Below are positions 1 to 7,806 of a DNA stretch of 64,000 nt, piece after piece (within the stretch, counting starts at the first letter, position 1; each line of letters begins with the position of its first letter). The notes beneath the pieces are model-generated. The model worked only from the letters and a program-made list of their open reading frames with translations. It searched no databases and was not told the DNA's origin. This stretch comes from Haliea sp963974125 (GTDB taxonomy: Bacteria; Pseudomonadota; Gammaproteobacteria; Pseudomonadales; Halieaceae), in contig CAXBCH010000007.1 of assembly GCA_963974125.1 (NCBI GenBank), positions 1 to 64,000 on the forward strand. The letters run 5' to 3'. Made by a program: the position numbers and the translations under genes.

Positions 1-117
1 GCGTAGCTGCGGAAGCCCCACTTGTATCCGGCCTGGTCGGCGTAGCTGCGGAAGCCCCACTTGTATCCGGCCTGGTCAGCGTAGCTACGGAAGCCCCACT
101 TGTATCCAGCTTGTTCC
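1..117 (-). repeat. 39-bp in-frame tandem repeat, at least 3 units
   Basis: Three consecutive 39-bp units occupy 1-39, 40-78 and 79-117. The first two differ at a single base and the third at about six. A fourth, strongly diverged 39-bp unit is detectable at 118-156. Each unit encodes 13 residues of the exported protein on the minus strand. Similarity increases toward the window edge, as expected for recent unit duplication inside a coding array. This is not a CRISPR, because there are no spacers and the reading frame stays open throughout. Confidence 0.9.
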
Positions 118-476
118 GAAAAGTTCTGAACTCCCCAGTTGTATGATGCGTTGCCTGCATAGGTACTAGATCTTTTGCTTTCATTCAACTCGGAGTCGGT
201 CGCGGACCATTTGTACCCAGTTTGACGGGTTTCGTTCTTCGCCCAGTCAGTTGTGTCTGAAGAGCGTGATTGACGCTCTGCTGCCCACTTGTAACTAGGA
301 GCATTCGAATACTTGATGTTGCCTGCGAGGGAGTGGCTGACCTTGTGAACGGTGTTTGACACATCCTGTGTACTGCCAGCTGGTAGACTCGTGCTTGAAT
401 TGGCTATTGTAGGCAGTGCAAGAAGAAGCGCAGCTGCTCCAGCCCCCTTTTTAAACAAACTTGAGAAGTTTTTCAT
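1..476 (-). CDS. Exported tandem-repeat protein, 3' end beyond the window
   Basis: An ATG at 476-474 is preceded by a good ribosome-binding site (GAAGAGG on the minus strand, 484-490) and opens a frame that runs off the left edge without a stop. The first ~27 residues form a Sec-type signal peptide: MKNFSSLFKK, then a hydrophobic Ala/Leu run ending near LPTIANSS. A Ser/Thr-rich linker of about 30 residues follows. After it come 13-residue repeats, degenerate first (SYKWAAERQSRSS, SYNWGVQNFSEQA) and then almost identical (GYKWGFRSYADQA). Each unit carries an invariant Trp and several Tyr/Phe. I do not recognise the family, and no catalytic motif is visible. The near-identical units lie at the window edge, so the array probably continues. 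A surface or matrix role is possible but unproven. The downstream gene on the same strand is off-window; the protease at 792-2816 lies upstream. Confidence 0.75.
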   Translation of the reverse strand, partial: MKNFSSLFKKGAGAAALLLALPTIANSSTSLPAGSTQDVSNTVHKVSHSLAGNIKYSNAPSYKWAAERQSRSSDTTDWAKNETRQTGYKWSATDSELNESKRSSTYAGNASYNWGVQNFSEQAGYKWGFRSYADQAGYKWGFRSYADQAGYKWGFRSY

Positions 477-791
477 AGTCGAGCCTCTTCATTCAGTTTT
501 CGGCCACCAAGTGGCATTTCATTCCTAAAGTCGTCTCGTCCATGAGAAGTCGATCACATCTTCTTTCCCTGACGCTTGACAACGTTATAAGGAGCGGGGG
601 GATATCATTGAAGGGACCGCCATAACCTTTTTGGGGTAGGCAGTTTTGGGGCAGCGAGTCCTGCACCGCGGATTGTGGCGAAGAGGTTTAGAAAGGGTTA
701 TTTAAGTGCTTGAAAAATAAAAAGAAAAAGATTTTATGTGGCGAGGCTGCCTGGTCTTGACCCATATGGGGCAAAGCTTTGGCGGCTTGGA
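477..791. other. Intergenic gap upstream of the repeat protein
   Basis: These 315 bases separate the start of the repeat protein from the 3' end of the subtilisin-like protease, both on the minus strand. The part next to the repeat gene should hold its promoter, but I find only a weak candidate (TTGTCA on the minus strand near 588, with a poor -10 box 17 nt on). An AT-rich tract at about 712-736 lies downstream of the protease stop and gives a T-rich minus strand. No convincing GC-rich stem sits directly before it, so I do not call a terminator. The gap is clearly less GC-rich than the rest of the window. Confidence 0.5.
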
Positions 792-2816
792 TTATTCGAA
801 GGTGCCGGAACCTGGTTGCGTGGACAACGCTTCTATCAGGTCTCGCTCGGAAAGGTAGATTTCCAGCCACTTAAAAGGCAGGTCAGGATCGGGTTCGGCG
901 GCATCTTTTCGCTCGACATGATCTTTTACTCCCCACTTGCGGTCGCTGCTCAGGCCATCGGCGGAGGGTTCTCTGGCTAGCATGAGGGACAGCCCGGGCA
1001 AGCTGGCGTTGCCCTCTTCATCTATTATCGCAGGTCCTTCAAAGTACTGCTCACCGGCGATGTCCCGACCCAGATCCAGGTCCTTGTTGCCGCAGCCGCG
1101 TTGTCCCAGAGTCACCGCCCTGACTGCGTTGACGGCTCCGCTGCCCTGCTGGAAGGGGCTATAGGCGAGCCTGCCGTCGCGATTGATCGCTGGCTCTGCG
1201 CTGCTCATGAGCTTGCACTTGACGTCGTCCGGGGTCAGGTCTGGCTCCAGTTGCAGCAGGAGAGCGACTATGCCCGTCACCAGGGCGCTGGCCTGTGAGG
1301 TGCCGGTCATCACCAGCTCGCCGGTACTGATCATGTAGTTGGGGTGTTTGCGCGTCAGGGTGCTGCCGGGTTGGACCAGGCCCGCAATATGCCCTCCCGG
1401 TGCGACAATGTCGGGCTTGATGTGGCCGCTCGGTGTCGGTCCGCGGGAAGAGAAGTCCGGAATATAGTCATCGTCCCGGTTCTCGATCGTCCAGGAATCC
1501 GTGTAGGCGCCGACGGTAATCAGGTAGGGCAGGTTCCCCGGTGAGCCGATGCTCATGGGATCCGGCCCTTCGTTGCCGGCCGCGGCAACGACAGTGATGC
1601 CCGCTGCCCAGGCCTTCATCAGGGCCTGGTTGATGGGGTCCAGATAGTAGGGCCAGCGGGGCCGGGCCGCGAACGACAGGTTCAGGACCTGGATGTCCAG
1701 TGCCTCGCGCTGCTTCACTATCCACTGGATGCCGCGGACGATGTCGAGAAAATCGCCCTGGCCATCTTCATCGAATGCTTTCACTGCCACCAGGCCGACA
1801 TCGGGCGCAATGCCTTTCCAGGTGCCGTCGGGCTTTCCATGAGTAAGTACTTCCTCACTGTGAGCGGCAACGCTGGCCATGTGTGTGCCATGACCGCTGG
1901 CATCGGCTAGCGGCTCGCCAGCAATATCCTCGATGGCATCGTAGCGCCCGACAATCCTCGGTTCGCCGCGCGTGTCCAGCGCCAGCGCCGGATGCTCCCA
2001 GAGGCCGGAATCGAGTACCGCAATTGTCACGCCGCGTCCGGTAATGCCGTGTCGGTGCAGCTCGGAGGCTCCAGCTACCGTTGGGTAATAGGTATCGCTG
2101 GCGTAATCCGCATAGCCGGGGATTAGCTCGCTACTGCAATCAGCGCCGAACTCCAGCTTTACGCTAAAGTCCTTTTGTGCCCAGACAAGCGCGCCCTCCG
2201 GGTTGGCGAGGCTACGGGAAAACCCGATATGCAGCTGGGTAATGCCGGTGAGAGCTGGCGTCTGACCCGGCGCATAGTCCAGCACCAGGCTCTGTCGATT
2301 GTCTGCGCTGGCTGCCGCTTGCCCGCGCGGCAGATCCCTGCTGTCAAGACGCAGTCTCGTGAGATCGCCGAGGGCTGCTGGCCAGCTGATCTCCAGCCGT
2401 GTCAGCTCAGCCGGTGCCGGCCCCTGATGGTGCAGTGGCCAATGGATACCGTCTGCCAGCAGGGTCGCCTCCAGGGCGCCGCCAATGGTGCAGGCCGCCT
2501 TGTCGGGGGGGGGCAGAGGCTCCGACATGTCCATGGAGAGATCGTCAATCATGCGCAGGACTAGTGGCGAGCTACGGATGTTTTCAAGTTGCGCGGGGCT
2601 GACCAGTGCCCCGACCGCCTCGATAATGGCAAGTTCGTGGGTTACGCTGCCGCCGGCGTCTTCCACCAGCTGCCTCAGCGCGGTGGCGGAATTGCCCTGC
2701 AGCATGACGCGGAGGGATTCGGGTTGCCCGCTATCGGCAGACAACATTGTGCTGCCCAGCACGGTGCACAGGGCGAGCGGCAAATGCAGCAAACGGGAGG
2801 GCGGACGGGTTTGCAA
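792..2816 (-). CDS. Secreted subtilisin-like (S8) serine protease
   Basis: This is a 674-residue S8-family endopeptidase predicted to be exported. The triad is visible as Asp269 (AVLDSG), His309 (GHGTHMAS) and Ser507 (GTSQAS), with the oxyanion-hole Asn in AAAGNEGPDP. Residues 1-27 form a signal peptide (QTRPPSRLLHLPLALCTVL...). Residues ~35-95 look like an I9-type prodomain, and ~100-230 is an extra N-terminal region I cannot assign. The C-terminal ~95 residues are acidic and unassigned. I chose the TTG at 2816 because it follows the upstream stop codon (2818-2820) by one base, has GGGAAG about 7 nt before it, and starts exactly at a signal peptide; the 35 residues upstream read through the neighbouring gene and do not look real. 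Tight spacing to the GGDEF-EAL gene suggests co-transcription. Confidence 0.88.
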   Translation of the reverse strand: MQTRPPSRLLHLPLALCTVLGSTMLSADSGQPESLRVMLQGNSATALRQLVEDAGGSVTHELAIIEAVGALVSPAQLENIRSSPLVLRMIDDLSMDMSEPLPPPDKAACTIGGALEATLLADGIHWPLHHQGPAPAELTRLEISWPAALGDLTRLRLDSRDLPRGQAAASADNRQSLVLDYAPGQTPALTGITQLHIGFSRSLANPEGALVWAQKDFSVKLEFGADCSSELIPGYADYASDTYYPTVAGASELHRHGITGRGVTIAVLDSGLWEHPALALDTRGEPRIVGRYDAIEDIAGEPLADASGHGTHMASVAAHSEEVLTHGKPDGTWKGIAPDVGLVAVKAFDEDGQGDFLDIVRGIQWIVKQREALDIQVLNLSFAARPRWPYYLDPINQALMKAWAAGITVVAAAGNEGPDPMSIGSPGNLPYLITVGAYTDSWTIENRDDDYIPDFSSRGPTPSGHIKPDIVAPGGHIAGLVQPGSTLTRKHPNYMISTGELVMTGTSQASALVTGIVALLLQLEPDLTPDDVKCKLMSSAEPAINRDGRLAYSPFQQGSGAVNAVRAVTLGQRGCGNKDLDLGRDIAGEQYFEGPAIIDEEGNASLPGLSLMLAREPSADGLSSDRKWGVKDHVERKDAAEPDPDLPFKWLEIYLSERDLIEALSTQPGSGTFE

Positions 2817-2817
2817 T

Positions 2818-4620
2818 TCAGCTTCCCGAGGCGAGCTGCTCGGCAAAGTTCTGCCGCAGCAGATTGGGCACTTCTTCCGGATAAACCGGCATGGAGAGAT
2901 AGAAACCCTGGAGCAGGTCACACTTCATGTCCACCAGGTAGCGCATCTGCTCGATGGTCTCAATGCCCTCGGCGATCACCCGCAGCTTGAGGGTCCGGGA
3001 CAGTGCCAGGATGGCGTCGATGATGGCTGCGCCGTCCGCGCTGCCCAGATCGGCGACAAAACTCTGGTCGATCTTGAGGGTGTCGATCGGGAAGCGCTTC
3101 AGGTAGCTGAGCGATGAGTAGCCGGTGCCGAAGTCGTCTACCGCGAGGTCCAGGCCCAAGGCTTTCAGCTCCTGCAGCTTGACGATGTTCGCCTCGGCGT
3201 CGGTCATGATGGCACCTTCGGTCAGCTCCAACTCAAGGCGATGCGGCAGCATCCGGGATTTTTCGATGAATCCGCGCACGAATTGTGAAAGCCCGGTCTG
3301 GTTGAACTGCAGTGGTGAGATATTCACGCATACCCGGAACTGGGGCAGCCCGAGGGTATCCCAGTACAGGCAATCCCGGGCGACCTGTGACATGACCCAC
3401 TCGCCGAGCTCGATAATCTGGCCGGTACGCTCGGCCACCGGAATGAACTCGGCGGGGGATACCATGCCACGTATCGGGTGCTTCCAGCGTACCAGGGCCT
3501 CCAGGCTGACCACGTTGCCGGTGGACACCTCGATCTGGGGCTGATAGCGCAGCTCCAGTTCCCCGTTCTGCATCCCGTGGCGCAGTTCCTCCTCCATCTT
3601 CAGTTGCTCGACGGCCTTCGCGTTCATTTCTTCGTTGTAGAAACGGAAGCAGGCGCGCCCTTCCGCTTTGGCGACATACATCGCGGTATCCGCATTGCGG
3701 ATCAGGCTGTCGGGGTCTTCGCCATCCGTGGGATAGATGGCAATGCCGATGCTGGGTGTAACCACCGGATTGTGCGACTGCAGGGCGATAGGCTGGGAGA
3801 GGCTATCGAGGATGCGCCGGGCAATAGTCTCGACATGCGCGGTGTCCGGTACGTCGGAGAGCACCACCGTGAATTCGTCGCCGCCAAGACGGGCAATCTC
3901 GGTACTGCTATCCTGGTCGTCCGCATCATCATCATCATCAGCGAAGAAGTTGATGGCATCGTCTTCGCGCAGTTCCAGGGTCAGGCGCTTGGCAATCTCC
4001 ACCAGCAGGCGGTCGCCGCGGCCATGGCCGATGGAGTCGTTGATGCGCTTGAAGTGATCCAGGTCGATGAACATCAGTGCCGCAAAGGAGTTGCGACGCT
4101 GGCTTCGCTTGAGAATGCGCACCAGCTGCTCATTGAAGCTGCGCCGGTTGGGCAGGTTGGTCAGCGGATCGTAGTAGGCCAGGTAGCGCAGCCGATCTTC
4201 CTGACGTTTCAGGGAATTGAACGCCTGGCTGGCCCGCAGCATGTAATGGACGTCCCGCCCCAGTAGCGACCAGTTCACCGGCTTGGTCTTGTACTGGGTG
4301 GCGCCGGCGTCGAAGCCCTGGTCGATGGATTCGCGGTCATCCGAGCCGGTCACGATCATGATGGGGATCGTTTCCCCCTGGGGCATCTCGCGGATGCGCC
4401 GGCAGACTTCCAGCCCCGACATGCCGGGCATTTCAACATCCAGGAAGACCAGGTCCGGGCGCTCGCGGACGAACATGTCCAGCGCTTCGTGGCCATTGCT
4501 GGCCTCGATCACGACCATGCCTTCGGCTTCCAGGCACTGCCGGGTCAGCATGCGCACGATTTGGTCGTCGTCACTGACCAGAATCTTGGCTCGCATCGTA
4601 GATGGACTTGTATTGGGCAT
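2818..4620 (-). CDS. Response regulator with REC, GGDEF and EAL domains
   Basis: A 600-residue cyclic-di-GMP turnover protein. The N-terminal receiver (~10-125) has an intact phosphoacceptor, Asp61 in VFLDVEMPG, and the acidic triplet SDDDQ. A GGDEF domain follows with an intact active-site motif at residues 245-249, then an EAL domain with EAL at 373-375 and the expected downstream motifs (DDFGTGYSSL, LKIDQSF). The GGDEF domain carries an Asp-rich insertion (~225-238, FFADDDDDADDQDSS) just before the catalytic motif; this is not usual and may be a linker or metal-binding loop. Both activities could be present. The start could also be Met9 (MRAKILVSDDD). No histidine kinase is encoded nearby. 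The next upstream gene on this strand is another GGDEF-EAL protein 115 nt away, so the two probably act together. Confidence 0.92.
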   Translation of the reverse strand: MPNTSPSTMRAKILVSDDDQIVRMLTRQCLEAEGMVVIEASNGHEALDMFVRERPDLVFLDVEMPGMSGLEVCRRIREMPQGETIPIMIVTGSDDRESIDQGFDAGATQYKTKPVNWSLLGRDVHYMLRASQAFNSLKRQEDRLRYLAYYDPLTNLPNRRSFNEQLVRILKRSQRRNSFAALMFIDLDHFKRINDSIGHGRGDRLLVEIAKRLTLELREDDAINFFADDDDDADDQDSSTEIARLGGDEFTVVLSDVPDTAHVETIARRILDSLSQPIALQSHNPVVTPSIGIAIYPTDGEDPDSLIRNADTAMYVAKAEGRACFRFYNEEMNAKAVEQLKMEEELRHGMQNGELELRYQPQIEVSTGNVVSLEALVRWKHPIRGMVSPAEFIPVAERTGQIIELGEWVMSQVARDCLYWDTLGLPQFRVCVNISPLQFNQTGLSQFVRGFIEKSRMLPHRLELELTEGAIMTDAEANIVKLQELKALGLDLAVDDFGTGYSSLSYLKRFPIDTLKIDQSFVADLGSADGAAIIDAILALSRTLKLRVIAEGIETIEQMRYLVDMKCDLLQGFYLSMPVYPEEVPNLLRQNFAEQLASGS

Positions 4621-4735
4621 CAGGGAGCCATGCGCAGGAACGGATCGGTATCTCTACAGGCTACCATCACCGGCATCGGTCGCCTAGTGCCGCGCGTGTT
4701 ATTGGCATCCTGCGCCGGGGCGATGTCGCGATGGT

Positions 4736-6511
4736 TCAGGATAGGACGCGCTCGTGGTTTTTGAAGCGCTGCTCCTGCACGAAGCGGGGCAGCTGCTGCA
4801 ACGGGATTGCCGGACTGTAGTAGAACCCCTGTACCTGCTGGCAGCCTTGGTTGCGCAGGAACTCGATCTGCTCGTGGTTTTCGGCGCCTTCGGCCACGAC
4901 CCCGATGTCCAGGCGCCTGGCCATCTCGATGATCAGGCTGCATACGGCCGCTTGCTGGGGATTGTGTGGCAGATCGCGGACAAAGGCTGCATCCACTTTC
5001 AGCACTGCAATCGGCAGTTCGGTGAGGTGTGTGAGCTGGGAAAAACCGGTCCCGAAGTCATCCAGGGAAAAGCGGATGCCCAGCAGGCGCAGCTCGTCCA
5101 TCCGGGTCTTGATCGCGCCCGGCTGTTTGAGGATCGTGGTTTCTGTCAATTCGAACTCCAGCCGACCCGGGTTGGCGCCAGTGCGCTCCAGGGTGTCCTT
5201 CACCGCGGTCACAAAGCGGTCGTCCTGGATCTGGGAAAAGGAAATGTTGACGGCTACGACTACATCCCCAAGACGCTGCTCGGCCAGCCAGTTGAGGGCA
5301 CAGCAGGCGTGCTGGATAACCTGGTGGCCGATACTCTTCATCAGCCCCATGTCCTCGCACTCGGCAATGAACTCGCCAGGACAGATGAGTCCGCGGTCCG
5401 GGTGGTTCCAGCGCAGCAGAGCTTCCAGGCCGGCGAGCTGGCCGGTATCCAGGGCTATGCGCGGCTGGTAGTGCAGCTCGAACTGGTTTCTGCGCGCGGC
5501 GACCCGCAATTCGGCTGCCAGCGTGTTGATGCCGGCCATGTCGAACTGCAGGCGGTCACTGTAGGGAATGAACTTGGAGCCCAGAATCGATTTTGCCTGT
5601 TGCATGGCGCTGCGCCCATGTTCGACCAGTTCACTGAAGTCAGCGGCGTCATCGGGATACAGCGCGCCGCCGATACTGGCATCGACCTGTACGTGTTGTT
5701 CATCAAGGCTGAGGGGGGCTGCTATGGCCTGCAGCATTTTCTCGGCGATGCGCGCCATGTCGGCGGCGGAGCTGACATCTTCCAGCACCACCGCGAATTC
5801 ATCCCCGCCCAGCCTGGCAATGCTGTCGCTGCTGCGCAGCTTGCTGGCCATGCGCCGGCAGAGACTGCGAATCAGCAGGTCGCCGTTGAGTTCACCGAAG
5901 TGATCGTTGATGCTGGTGAACTGGTCGATGTTGATGTAGAGCAGGGCAGTCTTGAAGTTATAGCGTTGAGAGCGTTGCATGGCGCGCTCAAGGTGCGCCC
6001 GAAAACCCACGCGGTTCAGGGCACCGGTGAGAATGTCCCGATTGGACAGCTCGCGGATAATGGTGCGCGCCTGCTTCAATTCTATGCTGTAGTCCAGGAT
6101 ACGGTGGACCAGGGCGTCCTGGAGCTGGCCCCTGACCAGATGGTCCTGGGCCCCGCTCTCGCGGAGTTGTGCCGCTGCGGTGCTGTCCGGCGTATTGTCC
6201 AGCAGCAATATGATGGGCAGGGAGGGAGCGTGCTTCTGTGCCAGGCGCAACAAGTAGTCAGTTTCCGTGCCGACGGCCATGATGATGGCGTCGACATCCG
6301 GGTCCAGCAGCGCTTCCAGCGGCCGCTCCAGTTGCTCGCTGCTGACCAGCCTGAAGCGAGGCGGTACGGCGCGGTCGAGACAATCCGACAGGACCAGATG
6401 ATCGGTCTTGTTGGCGGAAATCACCATCACGGTACGCAGATCCACAAATGCCCCGGTCAGTCCCTTTGCCGTATCCACAGTATTGTCTCTCAGCTGTGTG
6501 GCTGGACACAA
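4736..6511 (-). CDS. GGDEF-EAL protein with degenerate receiver domain
   Basis: This 591-residue protein has GGDEF at 235-239 and EAL at 363-365 (GLEALLRWNHP), both intact, with the EAL follow-up motifs DDFGTGFSQL and LKVDAAF. The first ~140 residues have the hydrophobic pattern of a receiver (VMVISANK..., AIIMAVG..., PIILLLDN...), but the position expected to hold the phosphorylated Asp is Ala79, so it is probably a pseudo-receiver that senses by binding rather than phosphorylation. The frame opens at a TTG (6511) with no clear ribosome-binding site. A GTG at 6478 has GAGAG about 8 nt upstream and is a credible alternative start that leaves the receiver intact. The gene is divergent from nadA. 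Confidence 0.9.
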   Translation of the reverse strand: MCPATQLRDNTVDTAKGLTGAFVDLRTVMVISANKTDHLVLSDCLDRAVPPRFRLVSSEQLERPLEALLDPDVDAIIMAVGTETDYLLRLAQKHAPSLPIILLLDNTPDSTAAAQLRESGAQDHLVRGQLQDALVHRILDYSIELKQARTIIRELSNRDILTGALNRVGFRAHLERAMQRSQRYNFKTALLYINIDQFTSINDHFGELNGDLLIRSLCRRMASKLRSSDSIARLGGDEFAVVLEDVSSAADMARIAEKMLQAIAAPLSLDEQHVQVDASIGGALYPDDAADFSELVEHGRSAMQQAKSILGSKFIPYSDRLQFDMAGINTLAAELRVAARRNQFELHYQPRIALDTGQLAGLEALLRWNHPDRGLICPGEFIAECEDMGLMKSIGHQVIQHACCALNWLAEQRLGDVVVAVNISFSQIQDDRFVTAVKDTLERTGANPGRLEFELTETTILKQPGAIKTRMDELRLLGIRFSLDDFGTGFSQLTHLTELPIAVLKVDAAFVRDLPHNPQQAAVCSLIIEMARRLDIGVVAEGAENHEQIEFLRNQGCQQVQGFYYSPAIPLQQLPRFVQEQRFKNHERVLS

Positions 6512-6666
6512 CGTTATTCTATAAATAACATAAACTTATACGTGGTATTTGAATGAATTTCTAGTGATTTCTGCCGAAATCGGCTGCCAGCGCGTCGAGC
6601 CCGCTCCCGGCGCGTCGTGAGGGGCCCCCGGCGACGCTCGTATTGCGGGTGGCAGAGTCCAATATG

Positions 6667-6675
6667 TGCTAGAAT
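6667..6675 (+). promoter_or_regulatory. Extended -10 promoter element for nadA
   Basis: The sequence TGCTAGAAT is an extended -10 (TGn plus TAGAAT, five of six consensus bases). It places a transcript start near 6682, about 23 nt before the nadA ATG. No strong -35 is seen 17 nt upstream, as is common for extended -10 promoters. The 193-bp gap 6512-6704 also holds AT-rich sequence near 6512-6540, with TATAGA on the minus strand at 6523-6518, a possible -10 for the divergent GGDEF-EAL gene. Confidence 0.5.
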
Positions 6676-6704
6676 TTGCAGCCGTTTTTCTCGACCTCCA
6701 CGCT

Positions 6705-7778
6705 ATGAGTATTGCCTCCGACAAACTGGAAACCATCCGTCGGCAAGTCCAGGTCCACCTCGACAACGCCGAACACCACAAGCTGAGTCCGGCCCAGGAG
6801 CAGGAACTCAAGGGCCGTATTGCCGCCCGCCTGCAGGCGGAGAATGCGGTCATCGTGGCACATTACTATACCGCGCCAGCCATTCAGGCGCTGGCGGAGG
6901 AGACGGGGGGCTGTGTCTCGGACTCCCTGGAGATGGCCCGCTTTGGCCGCGATCATGCAGCGACCACACTGGTTGTGGCCGGCGTCCGGTTCATGGGCGA
7001 GACGGCAAAGATCCTCACGCCGGAGAAGCGGGTTCTGATGCCGACCCTGGAGGCCACCTGCTCGCTGGACCTGGGCTGCCCGATTGAGGAGTTCTCCGCG
7101 TTCTGTGATGAGCACCCGGACCGCGAGGTGGTGGTGTATGCCAATACCTCTGCCGCGGTCAAGGCGAGGGCGGACTGGGTGGTGACGTCCAGCATCGCGC
7201 TCGACGTGGCCGAGCACCTGGCGGCCCAGGGCAAGAAGATCATCTGGGCTCCGGACCGCCACCTCGGCGACTATGTGCGTCGGCAGACCGGCGCCGACAT
7301 CCTCATGTGGGATGGCGCCTGCATTGTGCACGAGGAGTTCAAGGCGCGGGGCATAGCGGACCTGAAGCGGGTCTATCCCGATGCAGCAGTGCTGGTACAC
7401 CCGGAATCCCCGGCCGCGGTGCTGGAACTGGCCGATCGCGTGGGTTCGACCACGCAGATCATCCGCGCAGCGCAGGAATTGCCCAACACGCGCTTTATTG
7501 TCGCCACCGATCAGGGGATTTTCTACAAACTGCAGCAGCAGGCGCCGGACAAGGAGTTCATTATTGCGCCGACCGCTGGCAATGGCGCCACCTGTCGCAG
7601 CTGCGCGAATTGTCCGTGGATGGCGATGAATGAGCTGGAGTCGCTCGCTCAGGTGTTTGATCGTTCGGACAACGAGATCTTTGTCGACCGTGACATCCGT
7701 GAGCGGGCAATGGTGCCGTTGCGCCGGATGCTGGATTTTGCCGCCAGTCTGAACAAGGGCGTCATCGGCAACGCCTGA
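6705..7778 (+). CDS. nadA: Quinolinate synthase NadA
   Basis: NadA condenses iminoaspartate with dihydroxyacetone phosphate to give quinolinate, the second step of de novo NAD synthesis in the cytoplasm. The protein is 357 residues, close to the usual ~350. The [4Fe-4S] cluster ligands are present: Cys119 (EATCSLDLGCP), Cys206 (WDGACIVHEEF) and Cys303 in the CxxCxxC end motif CRSCANCPWM (297-303). Other family landmarks are VAHYYTAPAIQ, TSSIALDV and PDRHLGDYV. I start at the Met of MSIASDK, which matches family N-termini; the frame is open 13 codons further upstream but that stretch overlaps the promoter. nadB and nadC are not in the window. The gene is transcribed alone and converges on bepA. 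Confidence 0.96.
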   Translation: MSIASDKLETIRRQVQVHLDNAEHHKLSPAQEQELKGRIAARLQAENAVIVAHYYTAPAIQALAEETGGCVSDSLEMARFGRDHAATTLVVAGVRFMGETAKILTPEKRVLMPTLEATCSLDLGCPIEEFSAFCDEHPDREVVVYANTSAAVKARADWVVTSSIALDVAEHLAAQGKKIIWAPDRHLGDYVRRQTGADILMWDGACIVHEEFKARGIADLKRVYPDAAVLVHPESPAAVLELADRVGSTTQIIRAAQELPNTRFIVATDQGIFYKLQQQAPDKEFIIAPTAGNGATCRSCANCPWMAMNELESLAQVFDRSDNEIFVDRDIRERAMVPLRRMLDFAASLNKGVIGNA

Positions 7779-7783
7779 CCGGG

Positions 7784-7805
7784 GGCGCCTAGCCGGGGGC
7801 GCCCG
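7784..7805. repeat. GC-rich hairpin between convergent nadA and bepA
   Basis: The 28-bp gap between the convergent stops holds two direct copies of CCGGGGGCGCC, so GGGCGCC and GGCGCCC can pair across a short loop. There is no T-tract on either strand, so I do not call it an intrinsic terminator, though it may slow or stop polymerase from both sides. Confidence 0.35.
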
Positions 7806-7806
7806 T

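Noticed and set aside
1..117. CRISPR-like array at the window edge
   Set aside because: The 39-bp units are directly adjacent without spacers and stay in one reading frame of an exported protein.
4754..6556. A 600-codon plus-strand open frame opposite the second GGDEF-EAL gene
   Set aside because: The minus strand has intact GGDEF and EAL motifs; the plus-strand product has none and extends over the divergent promoter region.
7779..7806. Bidirectional intrinsic terminator between nadA and bepA
   Set aside because: A GC-rich hairpin can form but no T-tract is present on either strand.
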